A DNA stretch of 64,000 nucleotides. Source: Ricinus communis. Its lineage: Eukaryota; Streptophyta; Magnoliopsida; Malpighiales; Euphorbiaceae. Shown piece after piece: positions 1 to 11,339 of the stretch (position 1 is its first letter; every line of letters begins with the position of its first letter). The stretch covers positions 3,212,001 to 3,276,000 of the forward strand of contig NC_063259.1 in NCBI RefSeq assembly GCF_019578655.1, written 5' to 3'. Both the position numbers and the translations under genes were made by a program. The notes beneath the pieces are model-generated. The model searched no databases. It was given only the letters and a program-made list of their open reading frames with translations, and was not told the origin of the DNA.

Positions 1-1263
1 CAGCCTAAAGACATGTTTTAAGTCATCATTTGTCAAAAACCAAGTCTTTTGGAGAAGATGCAGATATTTGCACAGAAGATCACTGTCGACAAGGCGTGAC
101 CACACCTTACAACCCATGAGCTTCGCAGAAATTTGTGCAGAAGACAACTGTCGACAAAGCGTGACCACGCCTTGCGTCCCGAGAGCTGCTGAAAGATGCG
201 AAAGAGAGCTTCAAAATTTTCAGAGATTAGTTTGTGGTGGACTTATCTCTAGTTAATTTCCTTTATTTTTTGAAGTGTTGGATTAAGAGAACTTTCTTCC
301 ATGTATTTAGGATTTTAATTTATTTAGATCACTCTTAATCTTATCCTTCCTTATAGGGATAAGATTAAATAGGAAGCTTATTTTTTTTTATAAGGATTCT
401 ATTATTAGGGTTTAGGGTTTTACTTCCTATATAAGGACTGCTGGAAGTACTTTTATTCATTCATATTCTTATTCTTCTTCTACTCTCTATAATTCTTGTA
501 AATCCTTACTCCACCATGAGTGACTAAGTTTTTAGTTTCTAATTCAAGAGTGAATAAATTCCAATTGTAATTTTATGAGGCTTTATGCTTAACATAATTC
601 TTCTTTAATTCAAGTATTCTTTATTTCTTGTTCTTATTATTTATGAATTATTGATATTGATTGAACTGACGACTCAACTTTCATATTGATTCTTCTATTG
701 CTAAACTTTGAGTTTGTGATCCGTAATTGTCATGAACGATTGACACAAGTAGCAAGGAGCTAGCTCATATGTGTATGATTGTGGCTTACTCGAATTACAT
801 AGCCTGCATGATAGGCTCTAGGGAAATAAAGGAACAAGGTTAATTCAATTGCAGTTATCTCAATTAATTAATATTGGTTTAGTCATTCTCATTACTTTTA
901 ATGCTATCATTAAGTTGATATGGAACGCTATCGTGCCTAGTTGAGTAATGGTAAGTTTTGATTTAGATGTTGGGTTTGAGTCAATTATATTAGGAGAATT
1001 ACACTTGTTGCGGCTTTTTCGAATAAGTAGACTAAGTACTTGAATAGAAGAATTGATATTTTAGCCTATGATCATGATTACAATTGGATGGAATTAGCAC
1101 TCTTGACTTGGAAATTTGTTAAGAGTGATTTTTATTTACTTTAATATTCAGTATTCATTATTTTCTGCTTATTTATAATTTTGATTCAAACATTCAAAAT
1201 CCCCCCTTTTATTTTACTTTGAGAAGCTATCCACATTGGTTCCCTTGGGTTTCGACCCGGTTT
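1..1263 (+). mobile_element. Truncated LTR of Athila-like family C
   Basis: This stretch is the reverse complement of both LTRs of element C (49080-50540 and 59582-61043) and aligns with them along its whole length. It begins inside the LTR, so the first ~130 bases lie outside the window. It stops ~60-80 bases short of the expected CA end and runs directly into 39-bp tandem repeats near 1263. It carries two copies of the family palindrome (91-108 and 155-173), a telo-box pair near 405-420 and a TATA box at 426-436. Whether it is a solo LTR or the remains of a larger element cannot be told here. The short apparent peptide at 68-256 is not a gene. Confidence 0.9.
426..436 (+). promoter_or_regulatory. 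LTR TATA box (family C)
   Basis: CCTATATAAGG is conserved in all three family C LTRs. It lies just downstream of a doubled telo-box (TTAGGGTTTAGGGTTT) and ~260 bases downstream of the GGCGTG..CACGCC palindromes. It probably marks the U3/R boundary. Confidence 0.65.
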
Positions 1264-1632
1264 ACCCTTCTTACGAGGTTGTTCTCTCATAGTCATAAAT
1301 ATACCCCTCTTATGAGGCTGTTTTCTCATATTCACTAATATACTCCTTTTACGGGGTTGTTTTCTCATACTCATAAATATAGCCCTCTTATGGGGTTATT
1401 TTCTCATACTCCTAAATATACCCCCTTTTATGGGGATATCGTCTCATATTTATAACCTTACCTCCCTTATGTAGTTATTTTTTCATATTCACAAATCTAT
1501 TCCTTTTATAAGGTTGTTTTCTAAGACTCATAAATATACCCCTCTTATGGGGTTGTTTTCTCATAGTCATAAATATACTCCACTTAGGGGGTTGTTTCCT
1601 TTTACTCACAAATATACCCTTCTTCTGAGGAT
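1264..1632. repeat. 39-bp tandem repeat array, part 1
   Basis: About nine and a half copies of a 39-base unit are present. The typical core is AAATATACCCCTCTTAYGGG followed by GTTGTTTTCTCAT and a variable junction. Each unit has a small inverted repeat (ACCCC..GGGGT). Because 39 is divisible by three, long open frames with a 13-residue period appear on both strands (for example 1186-1374 and 1475-1678, minus). There is no sign that these are genes. The array continues at 3112 after the solo LTR and at 20556 after O1. Confidence 0.9.
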
Positions 1633-3111
1633 TGATATGCATTGTGTTACACATGTTTATATTCCCAATTACTTCCATTTTTGTGCATAGTTATCTTGTT
1701 TTATGCCAGAATCACCTGTGTTTTTATTCGTTTCATGTTTCAGGTGATCATCGATGGACATTATCAGTATTCGAGGGAGAAATGTACGAATACAGGCCAA
1801 CAGCCTGGACTCTAACCGTGCTGAACCATCAACATTTGACCCTCAAAGGTGGCCTTTTGGCATGGTATTCAAGGCCACTACAGCCTCCATCATGGCCCGT
1901 GGTGGCTCAACACTGGCAAGGGCATGGTCACGGAGAATAGGCTAATTTTCAGGACTCGAAGGTCCAGCACGGGCTTGAGCACGGTCATGCTGACCAGCAT
2001 AGGCTTGAGCACGGCTGTGCTGATTAGCACAGGCTTGAGCACAACCGTGCTGGGACATTTATATAGGCAAAATTGAGTTCTTTTATAGGAATTCGATTTT
2101 CTCACTTTTGATCTCACATACACGCGCGAGCTACCCCTTTTTAGAATTCGATATTTGACTTTGGGAGATCATTTTTGCATATTGAATGATGGATTTCAGT
2201 GGTTCAAACATCACATTGAAGATCAAGAGCGGATTTTAAGGCAAATCAAGAGGCAGTTCGGGAGATCAACCGCAGTGTAGATTCAGATTTTGAGCTGTTC
2301 ATCCAATTCATGGGAAAAGGGTGTATCTTTTTCATTTTATTTATTCTTTCATTGTAATTGAATTCCTAGTTGTTTTAGACATGAACATGTGTAGCTAGAT
2401 CGATTAAACCTATTGGCATTTCCTTACTATGTTGGCTTAGTACTGAATTGTTGAATTATTTGAGTTCCTTTTTGTATTCTTCTTGCTTTAAGTATTAATA
2501 AAATATCGCATTATTCATGACACGTTGTGAATTATGTTCCTTAGATTACTTTATATAATTGAGAAATTCATTAAGTAATTGGAATTTTGAATAGCAAGAC
2601 CTGGTTAATGATCACTTAGAGATAATGGTAATTGGCTAGCCGGATTAAGAATTAACAAAGCTTAATAGAAGCAGATTAAAGCTTAATGCTAACTTTATAA
2701 TCGATCATGAGGAAGAGATTCCAACTTTAGGTTCTTAGGTTTAGGAATTCGGTTATCTCAAGAAGGAGACCGAATTCAGTTACGAATTTGTCCACGGGTA
2801 GCATAATTGGATTCATCAATCTGTTATCTTTTGTTTGATTGCTAACTAGTTTAGGTTCCCTTTGGGTTTGCATTTCTTATCTTGACTGTTTCATTCATTT
2901 ATTCATTCTTGCATCTCATTTAGAACTCAGTTTCCAGTTATTAGTAAATTTAGAATTCATTCATCATATATTTTAGGTTAGATAACAAAGAACAAAGTAG
3001 TAACTCTGGGTTTTCACTTTCCCAAGAATACAACCTTGATACTCATCATTAGTACTAGTCTACATTGATAGGTTCACTGCCTTAGATTGTAGATACATAA
3101 TTAGCCTATCA
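1633..3111 (+). mobile_element. Solo LTR, Athila-like family A (copy 1)
   Basis: This 1479-bp LTR begins TGATATGCAT and ends GCCTATCA. It is flanked by a perfect 5-bp duplication AGGAT (1628-1632 and 3112-3116). It is homologous over its length to the 5' LTR of element A (42985-44432) and to the solo LTRs at 14008 and 46006. No internal sequence follows, so it is a solo LTR left by LTR-LTR recombination. It carries palindromic AGCACGG/CCGTGCT motifs (1799-2055) upstream of a TATA box at 2060-2067. Small open frames at 1632-2123 are incidental. Confidence 0.95.
2060..2067 (+). promoter_or_regulatory. LTR TATA box (family A)
   Basis: TATATAGG directly follows the last CCGTGCT palindrome arm. 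The same arrangement occurs in the A LTRs at 43395 and 46441 and, on the minus strand, at about 15037-15046. Confidence 0.6.
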
Positions 3112-3571
3112 AGGATGTTTTCTCATATTCACTAATATACCCCTTCTACGGGGTTATTTTCTCATATTTAAAATTATACCCCTTATGTAGGATTATTTTT
3201 CCATTAGTCATTAATATACCTCTCTTACAAGATTATATTCTCATATTTATGAATGTACCTCTCCTACAGGGTTATTTTTTGACACTCAGAAATATACCCC
3301 TATTATGGGGTTGTTTTCTCAAAGTCACAAATATAGGCCTCTTATGGGGTTATTTTTGAATATTTACTAATATACCCCACCTATAGTGTTGTTTACTCAA
3401 ACTCATACATATACCCTTCTTATTGGGTTCTTTTCTCATACTCAAAATATAGCCCTCTTGTGGGATTATTTTCTCATATTCAGAAAATGTACTATTTTAC
3501 GGGGATATTTTTCATATTGACAAATATACCCCTCTTATGGAGTGATTTTCTCATAATAACAAATATACTTA
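3112..3571. repeat. 39-bp tandem repeat array, part 2
   Basis: This continues the array at 1264-1632, interrupted only by the solo LTR whose target duplication starts this segment. It has about twelve degenerate copies of the 39-base unit. It ends where the 3' LTR of element O1 begins (TGAGTGGCGG at 3572). Confidence 0.88.
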
Positions 3572-5897
3572 TGAGTGGCGGTTTTGGGCATGCACCCAAG
3601 TATTTTTAGCGACTACAGCATTGTAAGGCTTTTCAACCTAATTAGGAACACGCTAACTAGTCATTGAGATTAGTGCGGAGATGGGAGTTGCCACCCTGGT
3701 AATAAACGAGACACTTTTACTAATTAGTGAAGTTTCTCATTCCATAAGGAAGCTTACACCATAAAATCTAGAGATGGATCCGGAAGGCAACTTCCTTATT
3801 TGTGTATTTTAGTCTTTAATTTTATTGTTTAACAAATTATTCCTTATAAATGCAAGCAATTTATACATATGCATACCAAATAACATATATAATTCACCTC
3901 AGTCTAGCCTATTTTTTATTCAAGCCCAACCCATGTTGGAGTTGTTAGCCCAATTTACTAGTTACTCCTTGAAAGCTTAAAGGATCATTTGCAATTCTTG
4001 TCTTTTTTGCATCATATAGTTCACATACTCTAGCCCAATTATATATTATGCTTTTGAATTCCACCTTTTAGACCTAATGAACTACTTATTATGATAAAGC
4101 CTGTTCTACGAACCTAATTCTAATAAAGCCGACTCCTAACTAAAACATGCCAAGGCCCGTTAGGTCTACTTAGATTTTAGGGTTTTAAGCCTAGTTAATG
4201 TTGATTAACCTATTGGACTATAATATTCATGTTGGATCCAGTTTTAATCCTAAGTCGATGTGGCCTATTTTAATTAACCAATCACATAAACATATATTTG
4301 ACAATCATACAGTAAGTAAAAATAAATAAAATAAAGCTAGAAAGTAAACCTAATAATTACAACCTGGCCTACAACTACGATTGCGAAAGACAAAGACATA
4401 AAAACTAATAGATAACATCAAAATGCATTAAATTCGTTCAAAATCCAAGAAATTAGGACTGAGCCTTGTACAATCGATCGGCTCTAAGCACAAAGCTTAT
4501 TGGCTCAACATAGAGCCAATTCGCTTTGCATTGAGTCGATCGGCTTTAGGGTTCCTAGCAGGCTTCTTGTTGATTCGTCAGTGTATTTTGCTTCCCCATA
4601 GTCGAATTTCATATGCGCAGAAAGTAAAATTAATTAGATATAAAATAAAATAGAATGAAGACATCAAAACTAAACTAACAGGAGTAAATTGAATGTTCAA
4701 AACCCTAAAATTGATAAAAACACTAAGAAAACTAAAAATACAATAAACATATAGATGGAAAATCAATCATGCAATCATATTAAACATATTTAATTACCTA
4801 ATCATAATGGAAATATAAATCGAAACATTAATTGTATTGCATGTATCTAATCAGATTCAAAACCCTAATTGGCAAAATTATTAGATTCAATACCCTAGAG
4901 TTCTTATTATCAGATTCAAAGCTCAATTAACATGCAGACTCAAACAAACCCTAATATAGTCATACTGATAAAAAAATAAACCTAATCATGTTTCTAAGAA
5001 TAAATAACAAAAAGAAAATAAGAAAGAATGAAGGAACCAATTTTTAGAATGATGATGGATGCGTGTTTGAAGGAACCCTCAAGTTGTCACCATAGTGATG
5101 GATCTACATGTCTCAAGTAATGATGATGTAGTTGAATCAAAGACCAAGTAGGAATCTAGTGCTGGATCTAGTGTTGAGAAAACTTTTGTCGGTTTAGAAA
5201 CAAGTTTCCGAAAAGGGGTTCTTTCTCTAGTGGCTCCTTTCTTAGTGGCTTGAGTCATCTGCCCAAATTAGAATGATTATCTTTTTCCTTTTCTTTCCTC
5301 TTTATTTTTTCTCTCTGAGTGCTTTTTTTAAGTGTTGTTGTTACTTGTTATCAGTTAGTAACCCTAACCCTAATCACCTCTTTCTATTTATAGAGGTAGG
5401 ATTTTAAGGGAAACCCTAAGGGAGATGATAAATTTGAAAAAAAATAATGCTAATAAATAACCCATTTAATTTTTTAATTTAAATAATTATCATTAAAAAT
5501 CATGATTATCGTCAAAAACCTTTTAGAATCTATATCTTAACGTAAAATTATCGAGAAAACTAACATCGGATTGCAAGAAACCCAATCAGTTATTTGTAGA
5601 GCCGATTGGCTCTATGTAGAGGTAATTGGCTCTATGTAGAAGAAGTTTAAAAATATTTCAATTAGGTCCCTAAATTTTTGAAACTGTCATTTTGACCCTC
5701 AAACTTTATTTTCTTGTCAATTGATTTCAAATTGATTTTAAAAAGGGTATTTAGCCTTAAACCTAGCCTCAGATTCACCTGTCCTTCATCTCTAGAGGCC
5801 GCAGAACGAAGTACTTTCATCATAGGGTTATCTATATTTTCCTCGATACTTAGATCCGGAAAAGGCTTCAGGGACCAAACTTGTAATTTTTGCAACA
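3572..5897 (-). mobile_element. O1 3' LTR
   Basis: About 2.3 kb, homologous to 18339-20555 and to the O3 fragment (28144-30404). The outer end is TGAGTGGCGG (minus strand ..CCACTCA). The inner end is placed at 5897, where TGTTGCA on the minus strand follows a purine tract. A TATA element (CTATAAATAG on the minus strand, 5384-5393) has telomere-like AACCCTAACCCTAA beside it (5359-5373). Palindromic GAGCCGATTGGCTC motifs lie at about 4470-4550 and 5597-5640. The short frames at 4578-4766 and 5662-5980 are incidental. Confidence 0.85.
5384..5393 (-). promoter_or_regulatory. O1 LTR TATA box
   Basis: CTATAAATAG on the minus strand, conserved at 20052-20061 in the partner LTR. It is followed downstream by GAAAGAGG and a telo-box-like repeat. 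Confidence 0.55.
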
Positions 5898-5911
5898 GTT
5901 CCCCCTTGGGA
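5898..5911 (-). other. O1 polypurine tract (putative)
   Basis: On the minus strand TCCCAAGGGGGAAC lies immediately before the presumed LTR start TGTTGCA. That is the place expected for the plus-strand primer. The assignment depends on the LTR boundary, which the truncated partner LTR cannot confirm. Confidence 0.5.
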
Positions 5912-5999
5912 TGCCGATTAGGCTTTTTTGTGTCTTATTTAGACTTGTACCAACTTTTTTGGACTAAAAATCGATTTTGACAGGTCAGGACCTAAATGA

Positions 6000-7300
6000 A
6001 ATTTTTGTCCTTCCTTAGGACATATAAGTAGGCTTATGTCCATATTTCTTTCACTCTATCCATTTTCCTTAGTTTTCTCTCTAAAACTTTTTTTACTCTT
6101 TCTTTGATTTCTCACTCAATTTTGGACCAATGTGAAATCAGTCATAAAATGGCAAGCCCATCTTCTAGATTTTCTCGACGCACCCCGATTGCACCAAACT
6201 AGGAGTTTTTCACCCTGATTTCTTACCAAAATGATCTTGGGCTTATGAAGGGAGAGGAGATTCCACTTCTTGCAAAATTGAACACCTAACACTCTTTTCT
6301 AGCCGTGAGAGAGGTAATTGTTTAGCTTAAACTTCATTTTTGTAACTTAGAGACTTGATATACCCGTTATTTGCTCGAAATGTGTGAAAAATTGCAAGAG
6401 ATAACAAGAATATCAGAGCTTTAACCTATAGAGCTGTTCGACTCTACATAGTGCACATTGACCGTCCAAAGGCCGAATGAAGGTCTTTCGGGGCTTTTAT
6501 AAAAAATAAGACTAAATGGACATATACTTACATGTTTGGAGTCTCTTTGTATGCACATGATGTTTAAGTACCTGTGTTTTATCTTCTAGGGTGACGTAGT
6601 GTCGATCTCGTAATGCCAAGAATTTCTATAGCTCTCACGAGTGGTTCAACGAACTTTCTAGCTCTGTTCAGGCCAGGATCGAAGACACTAGCTTTCGTTA
6701 GTTTGTGGCCACACTCCCATCGATCACCGAGAAGATTGATCCGGTGTGCTAACTCTCTCTCCTCTTTCTTTTTCTATTATTACCATTATCGACTTCTATA
6801 CCACATATGTGGCATTCGACAGTGTGATCCACCACCACCATTCCAATGTTCGTGAACACTTCATTATTGACTTACTCGGGTTCTTACCGACGTTTAAGAA
6901 CTCGCAATGCATTGCTTACTAGTGGACCCTTCTCCATTAACGGGGCTTCATTCCTCAGAATGTTCAGGAGGTTGACCAAATGGCTCGAGCTTTTCTAGTG
7001 TACTCTTCGGTATTGCATTATTTAGCGACTTAGGAAACCCACTAAACTTCTGCTAATAGAGCCTTTCCCATGTCGTAGGCTCTTCAGCTAGTGTAGCTTT
7101 TGAGGCATCTCCTACGGCCATGTCTAATGTGGTCCTAGGGATTGCCTTATTCCCTCTTGATCTGAGGGTCTTGTATTGGAGCCCATATGGTGTGATGGAG
7201 AATCGGCTTGTCATGAAGCAATGCCTCCATTCAGTTTGAGCACGTACGTCTGCTGGTCGGTGCTGCAATGAGGCAATCCTTCATCCTTGGCAAGGACTAA
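6000..7300 (+). pseudogene. Antisense gene-like remnant 1 in the O1 3' region
   Basis: This is coding-like sequence on the strand opposite to pol. A TATA-like CATATAAGTAGG lies near 6018. An ATG at about 6149 opens a short frame (MASPSSRFSRRT..) that ends in a stop. A donor-like GAG/GTAATT follows near 6315 and an acceptor-like TTCTAG near 6590. Downstream, conserved-looking peptide blocks occur in alternating frames (about 6613-6740, 6800-6900 and 7080-7250), including a hydrophobic stretch around ALFPLDLRVLYW. I do not recognise the family. Extra antisense ORFs are known in Tat-lineage elements, and that is the most likely origin. It is broken by several frameshifts and stops. Confidence 0.4.
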
Positions 7301-7779
7301 TGGGTAAGAATGACTTATGCAATATGTATATGTATATGCATGTATGCAATGCGCTAACTAATCTCCTTTTAGTTTTTCAACAGAGGGACTACGACAGATT
7401 GTAGCAGGGAAATGAATGACCGGTAGTGCCAAATTGATGCTCAGCAATCGACATACTGACCCTTTTGCTATTAGCCTTGCAGACCCAAAGGATGGATACT
7501 GACTCAGATGACAAGATGAGGGGTTCGGGAGAGAACTCCAGCTTCAGATCTTTTACTTATACTTTTCTTCTCATTGCTTATAAAACTTGAGACTTCTTAT
7601 ATACTTTTTACTTTTGGAGATATAAAATGAGTTTGGAATTTGAAGTATCTCCATTTTCTCATTTCCTCTTGCTATTGCATTTGTATGAGCTTGGGTGTAT
7701 ACAAAATCAAGTGAGCACCCCAAGAAAACTCCCAAAACTAGGCCAAAAATCAGATTGGGAGGCCGTACAACTGATCCAC
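7301..7779. other. O1 internal, no clear feature
   Basis: AT-rich spacer between the two antisense gene-like remnants. It contains a short TATATG run near 7325-7345 and an 86-codon open frame starting at 7627 with no recognisable domain. Nothing else can be supported. Confidence 0.5.
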
Positions 7780-7888
7780 TATATGCTCAGCCAAATCGGC
7801 TCTATGTACAGTCGATCGTCTATACAAAGTATCGATTGGCTCTACAGTTTCAAGTCCGAGTCAAACACTGATTTAAGGCCTATATAAA
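7780..7888 (+). promoter_or_regulatory. Palindromic motifs plus TATA box upstream of antisense ORF remnant 2
   Basis: Between 7790 and 7845 there are three degenerate copies of the CGATYGGCTCTA motif that is also repeated in the O-family LTRs. They are followed by CCTATATAAACC (about 7879-7890), a good TATA element on the plus strand. Coding-like sequence starts ~60 bases downstream. The layout resembles a small promoter for the antisense region. Function is inferred. Confidence 0.4.
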
Positions 7889-7944
7889 CCATGAGCCCTC
7901 CTCAGTTCTTCATACGCGATTTCACACTTCAAAAGTTTGAAAAT

Positions 7945-9340
7945 ATGTCTTAGAAAAGTGCCAAAAGCCTACAAACTCTTCTTAAAACCCTAATTAGTAC
8001 TGATTGGATCAAACTTGTGAAATTCTATCTTTCATCTTTCAAGGCCATGCAATACACCAAGCTTGATTATAGGTTCTTTCACTCTACTGTCAACTTAACT
8101 TCTACTACCCAAGGGACCATGTATTCAGATTCAATGGATAAGAGCTGTGCCCCATGATTGAAGAATTTTTTGCTATTCTTGGCATTCCCATGGATTTTGC
8201 ACATCCCATCCCCTGCCAAAACTCAATGAGCCCTTTCCTAGCAAATTAGCGGATTTATTCAACATGACCCCAGTTGAGGTAGTTTCGCATTCTATTGGCG
8301 AGTATATTACTCTTACTTCTTTAATTTCTTGTTGTGAGGAGAAGGAGAAGGGTACACCTTCTTGGATCTGGATGTTGGGCTTTTACCTTTATACCCAATT
8401 TATGCTGACTTGTCCTCAAGAAAAGGGAGACATTAGAATTGTTGGTATTATTGACCAGTTGGAGGATGGAGTAAATCTAATTCAGTCATCTTGCCTGAAA
8501 CAATCTTTAGGTTAGACATGTACAAAGCCCGTTAATGGTTTGGTTAGACAGTATTAGGTTTGGTGCCAAATCTCTTTTCTTTTTATTTTTTTCTTTCTCT
8601 TGCCTTAACTTTTGCCTAAACCGCCCTTTTGAGTTTTTAACTTAGCTGGCTTTGTCTTAATTTTTGCCTAAGCCGCCCTCTCGGGTTTTCAACCTAGCAT
8701 ACTTTATATTTGCTTAAGCTGCCCTTTCGAGTTTTCAAGTTAGTTTCTTTTTTCCTTTGTCTGTTTTCCTTTTATTCTTTTCTTTTTATAGATTTGGTTG
8801 CAGGAGAAGCTTTAGCTATTGATCCTATTAAGGGATATCGATAAGTATGAGCCGAAGCATGTGTAAACCCATTCTATCGTTACCCCATGAGATGATGGCC
8901 AGATTTCCTAGATGAAAGGCATTGTGAATACGCTCATTCGTTGGACTTGCCCATAATCAAGCATGTCATGCTCATAGTGTATGGTGATTCCGTACCCTAA
9001 TCCGAAATACGAGCATCCACCTTCTACACTCCTTCGAGACTTTGCTGCCAATATGGAAAAAATTAATGAATCTTCGAATTTCCACCTAAATTCGAAGGCT
9101 TCCCACTCAAACAGGATTTCTTGGATAAGATAGAGAGGTTGTGGCACTGTCGAGAGGGAAACCTCGACTTCAAGGGTGATCTAACCACTGATGACAACTT
9201 CAAGGCTTGAGTTTAACTTCAGATTTCCACCTTTCCTGGCTTCGCCCGATTCAAGAGACTCTAGAACTAGCTGCTCTATCTAAGGATGTAGATGCAGTTG
9301 CGAAAAGGATGAGAACTAGCTGCCCGATTCAAGAGACTCC
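7945..9340 (+). pseudogene. Antisense gene-like remnant 2 in the O1 3' region
   Basis: From an ATG near 7945 the plus strand shows broken coding-like blocks. 7960-8110 includes STDWIKLVKFYLSSFKAMQY. After a frameshift near CCCAAGGG comes 8116-8245 with ELCPMIEEFFAILGIPMDF. Then 8264-8515 includes PSWIWMLGFYLYTQF. Tandem repeats of intron-like character follow (8590-8750), and a last block at 9080-9205 reads DFLDKIERLWHCREGN. The pattern F-x-FNGYELCP-x-EEF resembles the accessory antisense proteins of Tat elements and plant mobile-domain proteins, but this is recognition by eye. It is broken by stops and frameshifts and is not expressed as a whole protein. Confidence 0.45.
8590..8750 (+). repeat. 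~50-52-bp tandem repeat, three copies
   Basis: Three copies of a unit containing TTTGCCTAARCCGCCCTYTCGRG and a TTTTCAA..TTAG tail occur here. A diverged fourth copy lies at about 9565-9615 (TTTTGCCTGACCAGCCTTTT). They occupy the gap between coding-like blocks of the antisense remnant. The repeated polypyrimidine-AG ends look like splice acceptors. Confidence 0.65.
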
Positions 9341-9699
9341 AGAACTAGCTTCTTTTTAAATCTCGTTTATTTTGCTCAGGACTTTTAGCTTTGTTCTTCT
9401 TTCAGTTAGTGCGTAAAATGATAAATAGACATACATATGTTTGGTAACAATTCTAAATTATTTTATTCCTTTAGTAAAAGCCGAGATGGGTACATTTTGA
9501 TTTCTCATGATATAACTCCAATCATCAGTTAGTCTTTTCAGATTTTGTAGCTGATTATTTCCTCTGTTTTGCCTTGAGTTTTGCCTGACCAGCCTTTTCA
9601 GGTTTTCTGAACAGCAGGCTATTTTTTGTTATTTACTTTTATTTTTTTATTATATATGATATTTCTTGAGATGATCTATGTTGATTAGCTAAGTGAACT
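9341..9699. other. O1 spacer between antisense remnant and integrase end
   Basis: Noncoding AT-rich sequence. It contains the diverged fourth copy of the ~52-bp repeat (9565-9615). The integrase C-terminus (minus strand) begins just right of it. Nothing else is supported. Confidence 0.5.
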
Positions 9700-10930
9700 T
9701 GTTTCCCTCTAGGTTTGAGATCTTAGCAACACCTCTGGGCAAAATCTTCTTTACCAAATACGGACCTTCCTAGTTTGGCCTGAACTTTCCTCTCAAATCG
9801 AATGGAGTAGGCCTTGTATGCTTCAATACTAAATCACCAGCTCTGATCTTTTCTAGCTTTACTTTCTTATTGAATGCCCTGCCTATCTTTTTTTAATACA
9901 ACTACATATGGTATAGGGTTTTCATTCTTTTCTCATCAACCAAAGCCAATTGTTGGTATCTTTACTTAACCCATTAGTATTTTAGTATTTTAGCCTCCAA
10001 TGCAACTCTAAAAGACTTCAACTCTAACTCAACTAGCAAAACTGCTCTAGTCTTGTGAAACATAGAGGATGGTGTTTGTCCAATCGATGCTAGCTTGATT
10101 ATCCGATATCCCCATAATGCAAAGGGTAATCGAAATGACCAATCATGGTGATTCCACACCATCTTCGAAAGCATCTTCTTCAGATTCTTATTGGCTGCTT
10201 CTACCACTCCATTTGCTTGAGGTTTGTATAGAAAAGACTTGTGATGCTCGATTTTGTATTTCCTTAGTAGGTCCGCTTTTTCACCCATAAAATGTGCCAT
10301 GTTATCTGTCACAACGCGATTTGGAGTCTGTATTTACATATGATGTTACTTTCTATAAATCTAGCCATTTGTCTTGCCCTAACGGTGGCAACTGACTTGG
10401 CTTAGACCCACTTTGAAAAGTAGTCAATCGCTATGACTACGAACCTGTGACCATTAGAAGGAGGTTTTATTTCTCTTATGATGTTGATCCCTCAAGCTAC
10501 AAAAGGCCAAGGTGACGTTAAGTTGTGTAACTCAATTGGAGGCACGTGACTCAAGTCAATATACAGTTGGCATTCTCGGCATTTCCATTGTTAACAGTAA
10601 TAACCTTGCCGCATGATCTTCCTGGTTAAGACTATGTTGTCCGTATAAGGCCCGCATACTCCTTTGTGCATTTCCTCCATTACTACTTGAGCTTCTACTT
10701 TACTCACACATCAGAGCTGTACACTTGACACCACTCTTCTACATAGGACTCCCTCGTGGCTGATGCAATTCCTAGCTTGAATCCCAACATTTATCTTTCT
10801 TTGGTTGTCGCATCTTTTAAATATTCCATGCTTTCTATAAACTTCTTCAAATCATAGAACCATGATTTCTCTTCTAGTCCCATCTGAACTTGCAATACCC
10901 GGTCCTAATTTCACGATCACAAAAGACTTT
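9700..10930 (-). pseudogene. O1 integrase
   Basis: The best open piece is 9974-10312. It holds the second half of the catalytic core with PQANGVVEAANKN (the catalytic E region) and a LPFALWGYR block, which is typical of Tat integrases. Upstream, at about 10360-10580, lie GINIIREIKPPSNGH and AIDYFSKWV around the first catalytic position, with a residual CREC zinc-binding half. Downstream, at 9715-9850, a C-terminal block (RGKFRPN.EGPYLVKK) ends the polyprotein. Stops and frameshifts separate the pieces, so it is inactive. Confidence 0.8.
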
Positions 10931-11078
10931 ATTGAAAGTCGTGAAGGATTGACCATCTAATTCTCATTCTGAGGCAAGTGTACAAAGGAACACTTAGAGA
11001 TTTTGCACACTAAACTTCTGAGATAGTTGACATAGGGTTTCAATTCTCTTCTTTTACTTCAAATTCCTCGAGGGCTTG

Positions 11079-11330
11079 TTAGACTACTAGCGTGAAGTCT
11101 CCGTAGACCATCAAATGCTTAGCTCCTACTGCTACGGCTGCTTCTAATCCAAATAAATATGCTTCATATTCCGCCATATTATTGGTCACTTTAAAATCCA
11201 ATCTCTTGGCCATTGGAAGCATCTCCCTTCCTAGCATGATCAGAACTACTCCCAAGCCTGCCCTTCTTGCGTTTATAGCTCTACTGAAGTACATCTTTCA
11301 CTCGTAGATCTCGATTGGCCCTAGATTCTT
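11079..11330 (-). pseudogene. O1 second (archaeal-type) RNase H
   Basis: The open piece reads INARRAGLGVVLI then FKVTNNMAEYEAYLFGLEAA and VYGDFTLVV. NNxAEYEAL followed by VxGDSxLV is the signature of the additional RNase H that marks the Tat lineage. It sits between the normal RNase H (11340-11780) and integrase, as expected. The conserved E in AEYEA and the D in YGD are present; the first catalytic D region is degraded. Confidence 0.78.
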
Positions 11331-11339
11331 ATCAAGAAA

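Noticed and set aside
1186..1678. Minus-strand frames with 13-residue repeats (MRKQPHKRGIFM-like)
   Set aside because: They arise from a 39-bp tandem repeat whose length is a multiple of three. Both strands stay open, there is no gene context, and the frames run into an LTR.
1264..3571. Possible CRISPR-like array
   Set aside because: The units are contiguous degenerate tandem repeats without spacers, in a plant-type genome, with no cas genes.
5340..5380. Interstitial telomere
   Set aside because: Only two CCCTAA units, at the same LTR position in related copies; it is a telo-box, not a telomeric array.
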